From Acetobacter conturbans (lineage in GTDB: Bacteria; Pseudomonadota; Alphaproteobacteria; Acetobacterales; Acetobacteraceae): a DNA stretch of 64,000 bases. The stretch is from positions 62,001-126,000 of the forward strand of contig NZ_WOSY01000005.1 of assembly GCF_011516755.1 (NCBI RefSeq), in the 5' to 3' direction. Position numbers and translations under genes: made by a program. A model generated the notes under the pieces. The model made no database searches and was not told the origin of the DNA. It saw nothing but the letters and a program-made list of their open reading frames with translations. Below are positions 9,115 to 18,503 of this stretch, one piece after another (the stretch's first letter is position 1; each line of letters begins with the position of its first letter).

Positions 9115-10335
9115 ATGAAGACCGGAATGGCCCGGTTCCGGTTTCTGACGCAGCGCCCCTCAAGGCGACGCGAACGCAGTTCTATAGTCGCTTTTCCGGC
9201 GTTGCTGGTCGGTCTTTCGGTTGGGGTCTGCGCTCCCCTTCAGGGCGCCCGTTCGGAGGGAGCGCCAGCTTCCGCAGTCGTCCCGGTCGCTCCGGCGGTG
9301 ACTGACGAAGGCGCTGCGGTGCTCGGTGTGGCGCGGCCTCTCACCTTCGCGCCGCTGGTGAAGATGGTCGGACCGGCAGTGGTCAACATCGCCGTGACGC
9401 GCGACATCAATCCATCCTCCAGTCGCCATCTCCACGTGTTGCCAGATGTCAAAGGCACGCCGTTGGAACGGCGGTTCCGCGAGCGCCTGCGTCGGCATGG
9501 CGAGGAGATGCTGGGAGCAGGGTCCGGTTTCATCATCGATCCGTCCGGCATCATCGTGACCAACAACCATGTCGTCGGCGATGCTTCCAACATCACCGTG
9601 TCGCTCGCCAATGGCCATGAACTTCCCGCCCGCGTGCTCGGCAGCGACGATCTGACGGATATTGCCGTCATCAAGGTCGAGAGCCTTACGCCGTTGCCTT
9701 ATGTGAAGTGGGGCGACAGCCGGCAGGTGCAGGTCGGTGACTGGATCATGGCGGCGGGCAATCCGTTCGGCCTCGGATCGTCCATCACGGCGGGTATCGT
9801 GTCGGCGCGGGGACGGGACATCGGCGCCAGTCCGTTCGATGACTTCCTGCAACTGGATGCGCCGATCAATCCGGGGAATTCCGGTGGACCGACATTCAAC
9901 ATGCGCGGCGAGGTCATCGCCATCAACACGGCCATCGTGTCGCCGACGGGTGGTTCGGTCGGCATCGGGTTCTCCATTCCGTCCGAACTGGTGATTCCCG
10001 TCGTCGAGGTGCTGCGGACCAGTGGTCACATCGATCGCGGCTGGCTGGGGGTGACGCTGGAGGACGAGGAAGGTCAGGACGGGGCGCGCGTGGTGGATGT
10101 CGATCGCGACGGTCCGGCCCAGAAAGGCGGTCTGCGCAAGGGCGACTTCGTGACCACCGTGGGCACGGAGCGCGTCGCTAACGCCCGGACGCTGATCCGA
10201 ATCGTGGCGGCGACTCGGCCGGGAACTCTTCTGCCCGTGGTCGTGCGCAGAAAGACGGTGACCTTGCAGCTTCAGGTGCCGATCGGGACACGTCCGGTTG
10301 ACGATGGCCGCGATGGAGACGGTGACGATCAGTAA
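9115..10335 (+). CDS. htrA: HtrA/Deg-type periplasmic serine protease with one PDZ domain
   Basis: This trypsin-like protease has an N-terminal signal or anchor helix (AFPALLVGLSVGVCAPL, about residues 25-41). The catalytic triad is complete: His152 in TNNHVVGD, Asp182 in DDLTDIAVIKV and Ser256 in NPGNSGGPTF. A single PDZ domain follows (GWLGVTLEDEEGQDGARVVD ... QKGGLRKGDFVTTVG), and the C-terminus is acidic. Proteases of this type degrade or hold misfolded envelope proteins. The start at 9115 gives 406 aa. It overlaps the stop of a six-codon ORF (9098-9118) in an ATGA arrangement. One PDZ domain makes it DegS-like in layout, but it has a broader N-terminus; degP/degS assignment is uncertain. 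Confidence 0.93.
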   Translation: MKTGMARFRFLTQRPSRRRERSSIVAFPALLVGLSVGVCAPLQGARSEGAPASAVVPVAPAVTDEGAAVLGVARPLTFAPLVKMVGPAVVNIAVTRDINPSSSRHLHVLPDVKGTPLERRFRERLRRHGEEMLGAGSGFIIDPSGIIVTNNHVVGDASNITVSLANGHELPARVLGSDDLTDIAVIKVESLTPLPYVKWGDSRQVQVGDWIMAAGNPFGLGSSITAGIVSARGRDIGASPFDDFLQLDAPINPGNSGGPTFNMRGEVIAINTAIVSPTGGSVGIGFSIPSELVIPVVEVLRTSGHIDRGWLGVTLEDEEGQDGARVVDVDRDGPAQKGGLRKGDFVTTVGTERVANARTLIRIVAATRPGTLLPVVVRRKTVTLQLQVPIGTRPVDDGRDGDGDDQ

Positions 10336-10523
10336 TCGGGGGATTTTTCAGCCCCTCACATAATTCTGATGGACGATTTTCGCATGGCTGATCGCGTTTC
10401 ATGTATGAAAGTACCGCTTGATCTTCCCGTTTCATTTACGCACATACACGAACTGAATAGTAAGAGTTCCGGGAACCGTGTAGGTTGCCGCGTTTTCTGA
10501 TGTCACGTTGACAGGAGCTGACC

Positions 10524-11060
10524 ATACCAAGACCCCCGATTCCCTCCTCTCCGAGCCGTGAGGGACCCCGCGTCAATGAAGAGATCCGCATCCCCCAGGT
10601 TCGCCTGATCGATCAGGACGGCGAAATGATCGGCGTTCTGACGACGCGTGATGCATTGGCCCGGGCTTATGGCGTCGGACTGGATCTCCTTGAGATCAGC
10701 CCGAATGCCGAGCCGCCGGTCTGCAAGATACTTGATTACGGAAAGTACAAGTACGAGCAGCAGAAAAAGCGGAATGAAGCCCGTAAGAAGCAGAAAGTCA
10801 TCGAAATCAAGGAAGTCAAAGTTCGTCCGAATATCGACGAAAATGACTACCAGGTTAAGATGCGCGCCATGAAGACCTTCATCGGCGAGGGCGACAAGGT
10901 TAAGGTCACGCTGCGTTTCCGTGGTCGTGAAATGGCTCATCAGGATCTGGGTGTGAAGGTGCTTGAGCGCATTCGTACCGAGATGGATGAAGCTGCGAAG
11001 GTCGAGCAGATGCCCCGGCTCGAAAATCGTCAGATGGTCATGGTACTCGCCCCTCGCTGA
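10524..11060 (+). CDS. infC: Translation initiation factor IF-3, apparent AUA start
   Basis: IF-3 binds the 30S subunit, proofreads initiator tRNA and start codon, and prevents 70S assembly. The conserved N-domain ([22 protein letters not shown]) begins well upstream of the first ATG in frame at 10626, so a canonical start would delete it. The frame is closed by TGA at 10509. The only well-placed start is ATA at 10524, six bases after AGGAG, giving 178 aa beginning [15 protein letters not shown]. Rare start codons are typical of infC and allow autoregulation, because IF-3 rejects its own start. The C-domain [21 protein letters not shown] is normal. A strong terminator follows. Confidence 0.93.
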   Translation: MPRPPIPSSPSREGPRVNEEIRIPQVRLIDQDGEMIGVLTTRDALARAYGVGLDLLEISPNAEPPVCKILDYGKYKYEQQKKRNEARKKQKVIEIKEVKVRPNIDENDYQVKMRAMKTFIGEGDKVKVTLRFRGREMAHQDLGVKVLERIRTEMDEAAKVEQMPRLENRQMVMVLAPR

Positions 11061-11088
11061 GGGAACGTCTCACCTTGAAATGCTGTTG

Positions 11089-11128
11089 AAAAAGGCTGCC
11101 CGGCATTCATGTGCCGGGCAGCCTTTTT
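11089..11128. terminator. Rho-independent terminator between infC and chvG (both directions)
   Basis: A 17-bp perfect stem (arms 11089-11105 and 11112-11128, loop TTCATG) is flanked by five A on the left and five T on the right. It can therefore end both infC on the plus strand and the convergent chvG on the minus strand. Confidence 0.93.
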
Positions 11129-11132
11129 CTTT

Positions 11133-13025
11133 TCAGGGGGCTGCAAGCTCCCCTTTCCGAGTTTCACGACCCACTGTTGCGGCGCTTTCTGCGCGAGGCA
11201 GGTGGATGATGAAGCGCGCGCCACACACTTGACCCGAGGCGTCCACCTTATTTTCCGCGCGAATGGTGCCGTGGAGGGCCTGAATGATCTGGCGACTGAT
11301 CGACAGCCCAAGACCCGAATGCTGGCCGAAATGCTCGGTTTTCGGCCGTTCAGAATAAAAGCGGTCGAAGATGGAATCCAGCTTCGCTGCCGGAATGCCC
11401 GGCCCTTCGTCTGACACGGCCAGCGCGACATAAGATCCGGCGGCGTGAGCCTCAAGCAGGATTTTCCCCTGTGGTGGTGAAAAGGAAATCGCATTGCCGA
11501 TCAGGTTGCGCAGGACCTGAACGAGTCTGTCTTCCACGGCGAGCGCAAGAAGAGGATGGTCAGACACGTCGTCCGAGATGGAAACGCTGATGACGGGCTG
11601 ATCCGCCTTGCGGATCGACTGATGGATTTCGGCCAGAAACGCAAGCAGTGGTCCTACTGCGACGGGCGTTACGTGGGCGCGGGAGAGTTCGGCATCCAGT
11701 CGGCTGGCGTCGGAAATATCGGTGATCAGACGATCGAGGCGCTGCACATCCTGCCCGATGATGGTGAGTAGCCGCTGCTGCTTTTCTTCGACATTCGTAC
11801 GCAGGAGCGTCTCGATCGCCGACCGGATCGATGTGAGGGGATTCTTGATTTCATGGGAGACGTCGGCCGCGAATCGCTCGATCGCATCCATCCGTGTCCA
11901 TAGCGCCTGCGCGCTGTCCTGAAGGGCGCGGGCCACGTCGCCGATCTCGTCGCTGCGTCCCAGCAGGCTGCTCGGAACCGTGCCGGCGCGCCCGGAGCTT
12001 TCCCGCATGACCAGAGCCGACGCTGCCAGCCGCAGAAGAGGCCGCGCGATGGTGAGCGAAAGATACCAGGAAAGCAGGACCATGATCGCCATGGCCAGTA
12101 GGAACAGCGACAGAATGGAGGTACGGATCTTGAACAGGGAGATGTCGATACCCTCGCCTGTCCGGGTCAACTGGAGCACGCCGACGGTCTGACCATCATG
12201 GATCACCGGCTCGGCAATGGTGATGACAAGCGTGTGGTCGGGCGTGCGCCGGATGTAAGGCGGCGTTTCCACGTCTTCCGGCGTGAAATCGGGCGCGTTG
12301 GGATGGTTTCCCCCGTGTGGATGACCGTCATCGCGCAGGGGGCTGTCATCCACGCCACCCACAAGGGAATCCAGCAGCAGCCGGAAGATGCCGCGTCGGT
12401 TTTCAGATCGTCCGGGCCCGGTCGCTATCGGGGTGTCCTGTACATCGGGCGGTAGCGGGGGGGCATTCGCGATATGGTGAGCCAGTTTTTCCTGATGGCT
12501 GTCGGCAATGAGTTGTCCATCAGGAGAATAAACGCGCGCGTCTGCTCTCGGGCTGGGTTCGGTCAGCTTCAGCAGGAGAGGGCGCGTAAGGCCGGATTCG
12601 AGAATATAGGCGCCCCCCGGCAAATTCCGGTCGTGACGGGATTTGGCTGCCGGATTGAGGGTGACGGCGCTTTGCCCGAGGGCACCGGCATAGATGCGGG
12701 CCTGTTCGCGGAGGGCGCTGACTTCGGAGGCAAGGAGGGTGTTCCGGAACTGGTTCAGGAACAGCAGGGTGAGGCCGAACACGGCGAGCGGCAGGATATT
12801 GACCAGCAGGATACGCCGCATGAGGGGCGAGATCAGCCGTTTTTGAGGATTCCCCGCCGGAGGAAGCAGGCGCGCGTGTCGCCAGGAGGTCAGGGAATCA
12901 CGTGTGGCTTGCCTCACGCGCTGAAATGCATGGCTTACCGGTGAGGACACACCGCCAGAGGGGGCTGTGGCCGCCTCGGCGATCAGGTCGCTCTCCCCGC
13001 GGTCAGGCTTTTCCGTATCGGTCAT
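11133..13025 (-). CDS. chvG: Sensor histidine kinase, ChvG/ExoS type
   Basis: This 630-aa membrane kinase is the sensor of a ChvG-ChvI pair. A ~70-residue cytoplasmic N-tail precedes a first membrane helix (about 71-91) and a ~215-residue periplasmic sensor. The second helix is LSLFLLAMAIMVLLSWYLSL. It is followed by a HAMP region, the H-box FAADVSHEIKNPLTSIRSAIE with the phospho-accepting His, and the ATPase boxes SDEGPGIP and HSGLGLSISRQ. In rhizobia this system controls envelope, acid and exopolysaccharide responses; here that is inference. The gene lies 41 bases after chvI. The periplasmic loop has a His/Asp/Pro-rich stretch (DDGHPHGGNHPN) that could bind metal. Confidence 0.92.
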   Translation of the reverse strand: MTDTEKPDRGESDLIAEAATAPSGGVSSPVSHAFQRVRQATRDSLTSWRHARLLPPAGNPQKRLISPLMRRILLVNILPLAVFGLTLLFLNQFRNTLLASEVSALREQARIYAGALGQSAVTLNPAAKSRHDRNLPGGAYILESGLTRPLLLKLTEPSPRADARVYSPDGQLIADSHQEKLAHHIANAPPLPPDVQDTPIATGPGRSENRRGIFRLLLDSLVGGVDDSPLRDDGHPHGGNHPNAPDFTPEDVETPPYIRRTPDHTLVITIAEPVIHDGQTVGVLQLTRTGEGIDISLFKIRTSILSLFLLAMAIMVLLSWYLSLTIARPLLRLAASALVMRESSGRAGTVPSSLLGRSDEIGDVARALQDSAQALWTRMDAIERFAADVSHEIKNPLTSIRSAIETLLRTNVEEKQQRLLTIIGQDVQRLDRLITDISDASRLDAELSRAHVTPVAVGPLLAFLAEIHQSIRKADQPVISVSISDDVSDHPLLALAVEDRLVQVLRNLIGNAISFSPPQGKILLEAHAAGSYVALAVSDEGPGIPAAKLDSIFDRFYSERPKTEHFGQHSGLGLSISRQIIQALHGTIRAENKVDASGQVCGARFIIHLPRAESAATVGRETRKGELAAP

Positions 13026-13066
13026 CTGGCCGACTCGCAGATGTCCGGTTCCGCCCGCGTCACGTT

Positions 13067-13774
13067 TCAGTCTTCCTTGTAGCGGTATCCGATGCCGTAC
13101 AGCGTCTCGATCTGATTGAAATCATCATCGACCTGCCGGAATTTCTTCCGCACCCGCTTGATATGACTGTCGATCGTTCGGTCATCGACATAAATATTGT
13201 CGCCATAGGCCGCGTCGATCAACTGATCGCGCGATTTGACCAGCCCGGGACGGGTGGCAAGAGCCTTGACCAGCAGGAACTCGGTGACGGTGAGGGGAAC
13301 GTCCTTGTCCTTCCACTGGCAGCGGTGCCGGGCTTCATCGAGCGTGAGATCGCCGCGCATAAGTGTGCTGCTGGTCGCTTCACCCGCCGCTTCCGCCCGA
13401 TTGACCTCGTTGCGGCGCAACAGGGCACGGATGCGCTCGATCAGCAGTCGCTGGGAAAAGGGCTTGGTAATGTAATCGTCGGCACCCAGACGCAGCCCCA
13501 TCAGCTGATCGACTTCCTCATCTTTGGAAGACAGAAAAATGATAGGCAGGTTGGAGCGGGCGCGAAGGCGCTGGAGCAGTTCCATGCCATCCATGCGGGG
13601 CATCTTGATGTCGAGAACGGCAAGGTCCACCGGACGATTGATCAGATCCTGCAACGCTTGTTCGCCGTCTGTGAAGGTTCTGACGGCATATCCTTCTGCT
13701 TCCAGCGTCATCTGAACGGACGTCAGAATGTTCCGATCATCATCGACCAGCGCGATCATCTGTTTTTCTGTCAC
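13067..13774 (-). CDS. chvI: Response regulator, ChvI type (OmpR family)
   Basis: The receiver domain starts at [16 protein letters not shown] and carries the phosphoacceptor Asp55 in [14 protein letters not shown]. The C-terminal OmpR winged helix contains [17 protein letters not shown] and [18 protein letters not shown] chose the GTG at 13774 (235 aa): GGAGG lies 11 bases upstream, and the frame further up to 13843 encodes no conserved sequence. It is the first gene of the chvI-chvG operon. The hprK/PTS genes that often follow this pair in other alphaproteobacteria are absent. Confidence 0.94.
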   Translation of the reverse strand: MTEKQMIALVDDDRNILTSVQMTLEAEGYAVRTFTDGEQALQDLINRPVDLAVLDIKMPRMDGMELLQRLRARSNLPIIFLSSKDEEVDQLMGLRLGADDYITKPFSQRLLIERIRALLRRNEVNRAEAAGEATSSTLMRGDLTLDEARHRCQWKDKDVPLTVTEFLLVKALATRPGLVKSRDQLIDAAYGDNIYVDDRTIDSHIKRVRKKFRQVDDDFNQIETLYGIGYRYKED

Positions 13775-14045
13775 GAATTCAGTTCCCTCCGGGGCAGAAA
13801 GCACGCCTGTCCTGTGGCAATGCATCCAAATCCGCGCGACCATACCGCGCTCCGGCGTCGCGGGCTACGGGGGATCTGTGGGTGGTATCTCGCTGGAGAG
13901 AGGCAAATAAAGAATTAACGATGGCAGGGGTGGGAAAATGTTGAAATGACTTATTAAGGATTTCGTGGAATGTTTCCCATCGGGAGAGATGCGGGACATA
14001 TTCTCCCATGAGTCGAAAAACCGCGCATTTCGGCGTGGTCCGCTT

Positions 14046-14075
14046 CTTGTCGATTGCACTCAGGATACCTAATTC
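14046..14075 (+). promoter_or_regulatory. Heat-shock (RpoH-type) promoter candidate for grpE
   Basis: CTTG at 14046-14049 is followed after exactly 18 bases by CCTAATT at 14068-14074. This fits the alphaproteobacterial sigma-32 pattern CTTG-N17/18-CYTATNT with one mismatch. The same layout recurs before dnaK. The same bases also read as a housekeeping pair, TTGTCG-N17-TAATTC. Transcription would begin almost at the grpE ATG, implying a leaderless mRNA. Confidence 0.55.
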
Positions 14076-14082
14076 ATAACCC

Positions 14083-14715
14083 ATGACTGATATGACAGAT
14101 ACCCACGAGGCCGGATCGCCAGCGGATGAGGCGGCGAGAGACCTCAATGAGAACCAGTCCGTTCATTCTTCCGGAGCCGAAGAGACGAATGCCGGTGAGC
14201 ATGCGTCTTCGGCCGATGAAGTGATGAGCGCGGCCAGCGCCCGGATCAAGGATCTGGAGACGCAGATTGCTGCAGAGCACGATAAGTGGATGCGCTCCGA
14301 GGCAGAGATGCAGAATCTGCGCGCACGCACCAAACGTGAGGTTGATGATGCCCGGCAGTACGCTGTGCAGAAGTTCGCGCGGGATGTGGTCGAGGCGGCT
14401 GAAAACCTGAAGCGTGGCCTTGCCAGCCTGCCGCCCCGTGAAGAAGGCGAGGACAGCATCATCACCAAGATGCGCGAAGGCATTGAAAGCACCGAACGGT
14501 CTTTCCTTTCCATTCTCGAACGTCATGGGGTGATATCGCAGGACCCGGTGGGCAAGCCGTTCGACGCCAATCATCATCAGGCCATGGCGGAGCAGCCGAG
14601 CGCCGAGCACGCGACCGGTACTGTAATGCAGGCATGGACGCCCACATGGACCCTGCATGGCCGCCTGCTGAAGCCAGCCATGGTGGTCGTCGCCAAGAAC
14701 GAAGGCGCTTCGTGA
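14083..14715 (+). CDS. grpE: Nucleotide exchange factor GrpE
   Basis: GrpE releases ADP from DnaK and so drives the chaperone cycle. The first ~60 residues are acidic and disordered. A long dimerisation helix follows (SAASARIKDLETQIAAEHDKW ... MQNLRARTKREVDDARQYAVQ), and the C-terminal beta domain has the conserved region HGVISQDPVGKPFDANHHQAM and VMQAWTPTWTLHGRLLKPAMV. The 210-aa length is normal. No ribosome site precedes the ATG at 14083. With the promoter ending at 14075 the message may be leaderless, or the ATG at 14092 may be used. No hrcA gene lies upstream in the window. Confidence 0.95.
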   Translation: MTDMTDTHEAGSPADEAARDLNENQSVHSSGAEETNAGEHASSADEVMSAASARIKDLETQIAAEHDKWMRSEAEMQNLRARTKREVDDARQYAVQKFARDVVEAAENLKRGLASLPPREEGEDSIITKMREGIESTERSFLSILERHGVISQDPVGKPFDANHHQAMAEQPSAEHATGTVMQAWTPTWTLHGRLLKPAMVVVAKNEGAS

Positions 14716-14762
14716 TTTTGTAGCGGATCAGGGGGCGAGGATGTTTTCGGGGGCAGGATGCT

Positions 14763-14791
14763 CTTGAAAGCCTCCGCAGAGCCTCCTACAT
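14763..14791 (+). promoter_or_regulatory. Heat-shock (RpoH-type) promoter candidate for dnaK
   Basis: CTTGAAA at 14763-14769 and CCTACAT at 14785-14791 are separated so that CTTG and CYTAT are exactly 18 bases apart, as in the alphaproteobacterial sigma-32 consensus. The predicted transcript starts near 14798 and has a ~100-base leader. An inverted repeat (14770-14777 with 14807-14814, GCCTCCGC/GCGGAGGC) straddles the -10 region. Confidence 0.65.
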
Positions 14792-14900
14792 CGTTTAGAG
14801 ATCAAAGCGGAGGCAGGCCGGTTACCGGTCGGGTCGCCGCGCTGAAGGGTAGCGTCCGGTGCTTCGGGCCAGATGTTGCCGCTGATAGGAGATTGATTTT

Positions 14901-16805
<1,905 letters not shown>

Positions 16806-16885
16806 GCGGACACGTCTTCGCAGGCAACTGGGAACGGTAATCCGGTTGCCTGTCAGCAGGGTGTTTAAACGCCGTATCTTGAAGG

Positions 16886-16920
16886 CGCCCGCTCCATTCA
16901 TGGGGCGGGCGTTGTCTTTT
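16886..16920 (+). terminator. Terminator or attenuator between dnaK and dnaJ
   Basis: A 10-bp stem (arms 16886-16895 and 16902-16911, one G-U pair, loop ATTCAT) is followed by TTGTCTTTT. No separate promoter is obvious between it and dnaJ, so partial read-through would set the dnaK to dnaJ ratio. Confidence 0.75.
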
Positions 16921-16978
16921 ATGTCCTCCCGGCGTCGTAGGACGCGCGCGACTGGAGAGGCCGCTTACGAGGAAATCC

Positions 16979-18130
16979 ATGGCCACGAAACTTGATTATT
17001 ACGCTGTTCTCGAAGTCACCCGGGAGGTTTCGTCTGACGATCTGAAGAAGGCGTATCGCAAGCTGGCCATGAAATATCACCCGGATCGTAATTCGGGTGA
17101 TGCTGCTGCAGAGTCGCGTTTCAAGGAAATCAACGAAGCTTATGACGTTCTGAAAGACGAGCAGAAGCGCGCGGCTTATGACCGCTTCGGGCATGAGGCT
17201 TTCACGGCTGGCGGTGGTGCTGGCGCGGGAGGCTTCGATTTCGGTGGTGGCGGCTTCGGCGGCGGCGGACTGGGCGATATCTTCGAGCAGATGTTCGGCG
17301 ACATGATGGGGGGCCGTCGGGGTGGCGGAGGCCGTCAGGCTGGTGCCGATATCCAGACTCAGGTCGAGATCACGCTCGCCGAAGCTTTCGCTGGCGTGAA
17401 GAAATCCATCACCATGAAAACCCGCGTCTTTTGCGAAACCTGTGACGGGACGGGTTCGAAAGAGAAGGAAGCGGGTGTCGAGGTCTGCCCAAGCTGTCAT
17501 GGAGCAGGGAAGGTCCGGGCCCAGCAAGGCTTTTTCGTTGTCGAGCGTCCGTGCCCGAGTTGTCATGGAGCGGGCAAGATCATCAAGGATCCTTGCTCGG
17601 ATTGTCGTGGCGTGGGGACGGTCGAGAAGACACGCACACTGGATGTCGCGATTCCGGCGGGCGTCGAGGATGGCACCCGCATCCGTCTTTCCGGCGAAGG
17701 ACAGTCCGGCGGAAAAGGTGCGCCTGCCGGAGATCTGTATGTTCACATTCAGGTGCAGACCAGCGAGCTGTTCCAGCGGGATGGATCGAACATCTATTGC
17801 CGTGTGCCAATACGCATGGCGCAGGCGGCGCTGGGAACCGAAATTGAGGTGCCCGTCATTGATGGTGGCCGTGCAAGTGTGAAGATCCCCTCCGGCACCC
17901 AGAGCGGTGAGCATTTCCGTCTGCGTGGAAAAGGGTTCTCCGTGCTGCGGTCTTCAGCGCGCGGCGACATGTATGTGCAGGTTATTGTGGAAACACCCCA
18001 GCATCTCAGTAAGAGGCAGAAAGAGCTTCTTGAGGAGTTCGAAAAGGAAGCGGGTGAGAACGTCCGCAGCAGCCCTGAGCATGCCGGTTTTTTCAGTCGT
18101 GTGAAGGACTTTCTGGAAGGTAAGGGCTGA
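16979..18130 (+). CDS. dnaJ: Chaperone protein DnaJ (type I Hsp40)
   Basis: This 383-aa protein has all type I Hsp40 parts. The J-domain carries HPD at residues 34-36, and a Gly/Phe-rich region spans about residues 76-125. Four zinc-binding repeats follow (CETCDGTG, CPSCHGAG, CPSCHGAG, CSDCRGVG), and the C-terminal substrate-binding domain contains the conserved GDLYVHIQV. It delivers unfolded proteins to DnaK and stimulates its ATPase. The last motif of the zinc domain, CSDCRGVG, is slightly atypical but keeps both cysteines. A perfect terminator follows. Confidence 0.98.
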   Translation: MATKLDYYAVLEVTREVSSDDLKKAYRKLAMKYHPDRNSGDAAAESRFKEINEAYDVLKDEQKRAAYDRFGHEAFTAGGGAGAGGFDFGGGGFGGGGLGDIFEQMFGDMMGGRRGGGGRQAGADIQTQVEITLAEAFAGVKKSITMKTRVFCETCDGTGSKEKEAGVEVCPSCHGAGKVRAQQGFFVVERPCPSCHGAGKIIKDPCSDCRGVGTVEKTRTLDVAIPAGVEDGTRIRLSGEGQSGGKGAPAGDLYVHIQVQTSELFQRDGSNIYCRVPIRMAQAALGTEIEVPVIDGGRASVKIPSGTQSGEHFRLRGKGFSVLRSSARGDMYVQVIVETPQHLSKRQKELLEEFEKEAGENVRSSPEHAGFFSRVKDFLEGKG

Positions 18131-18153
18131 TCAGATCAGTCTCTAGTTGGTAA

Positions 18154-18195
18154 ATAATAAAAAAGCCCATGGTTTTCCATGGGCTTTTTTATTAT
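18154..18195. terminator. Strong rho-independent terminator after dnaJ
   Basis: A perfect 19-bp stem (18154-18172 with 18177-18195, loop TTTT) carries six A on one side and six T on the other. It closes the dnaJ transcript and could also stop minus-strand transcription. Confidence 0.93.
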
Positions 18196-18503
18196 GCAGA
18201 GCACACCTCTATCCTGAGGGTCGCATGGGACTGGGACACCTCCCGCTGGCGTTTTTAATGAAACAGGGCCAAAACAAAGATGCGGCTCTGGTCCGGACCT
18301 TCATGCATTCAGGGGTGGTTCTCAAGAATGGAAACCATCAAGGTCTGCAAAGGGTTTTTCTGTTTTCCCTATCTTAAAAAAGAAACGAGACATGCTCCTT
18401 TTTTCTGGAAATCGGTAAAATAATTTAAATATCAGAAGATATGAGAAATCGATGGTCGTCTTTTGAGGTGTCATTGGATGTTCGGAAATTCACTGTGCTG
18501 ACC
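18196..18503. other. Intergenic gap, nothing recognised
   Basis: Between the dnaJ terminator and the end of the trehalase gene I see no supported gene, RNA or clear terminator. The second half is AT-rich. A frame at 18147-18377 begins inside the terminator and has no coding character. Confidence 0.5.

Noticed and set aside
13779-14147. 122-codon frame on the minus strand between chvI and grpE
   Set aside because: It overlaps the 5' ends of both genes and the grpE promoter and has no ribosome site or conserved sequence.
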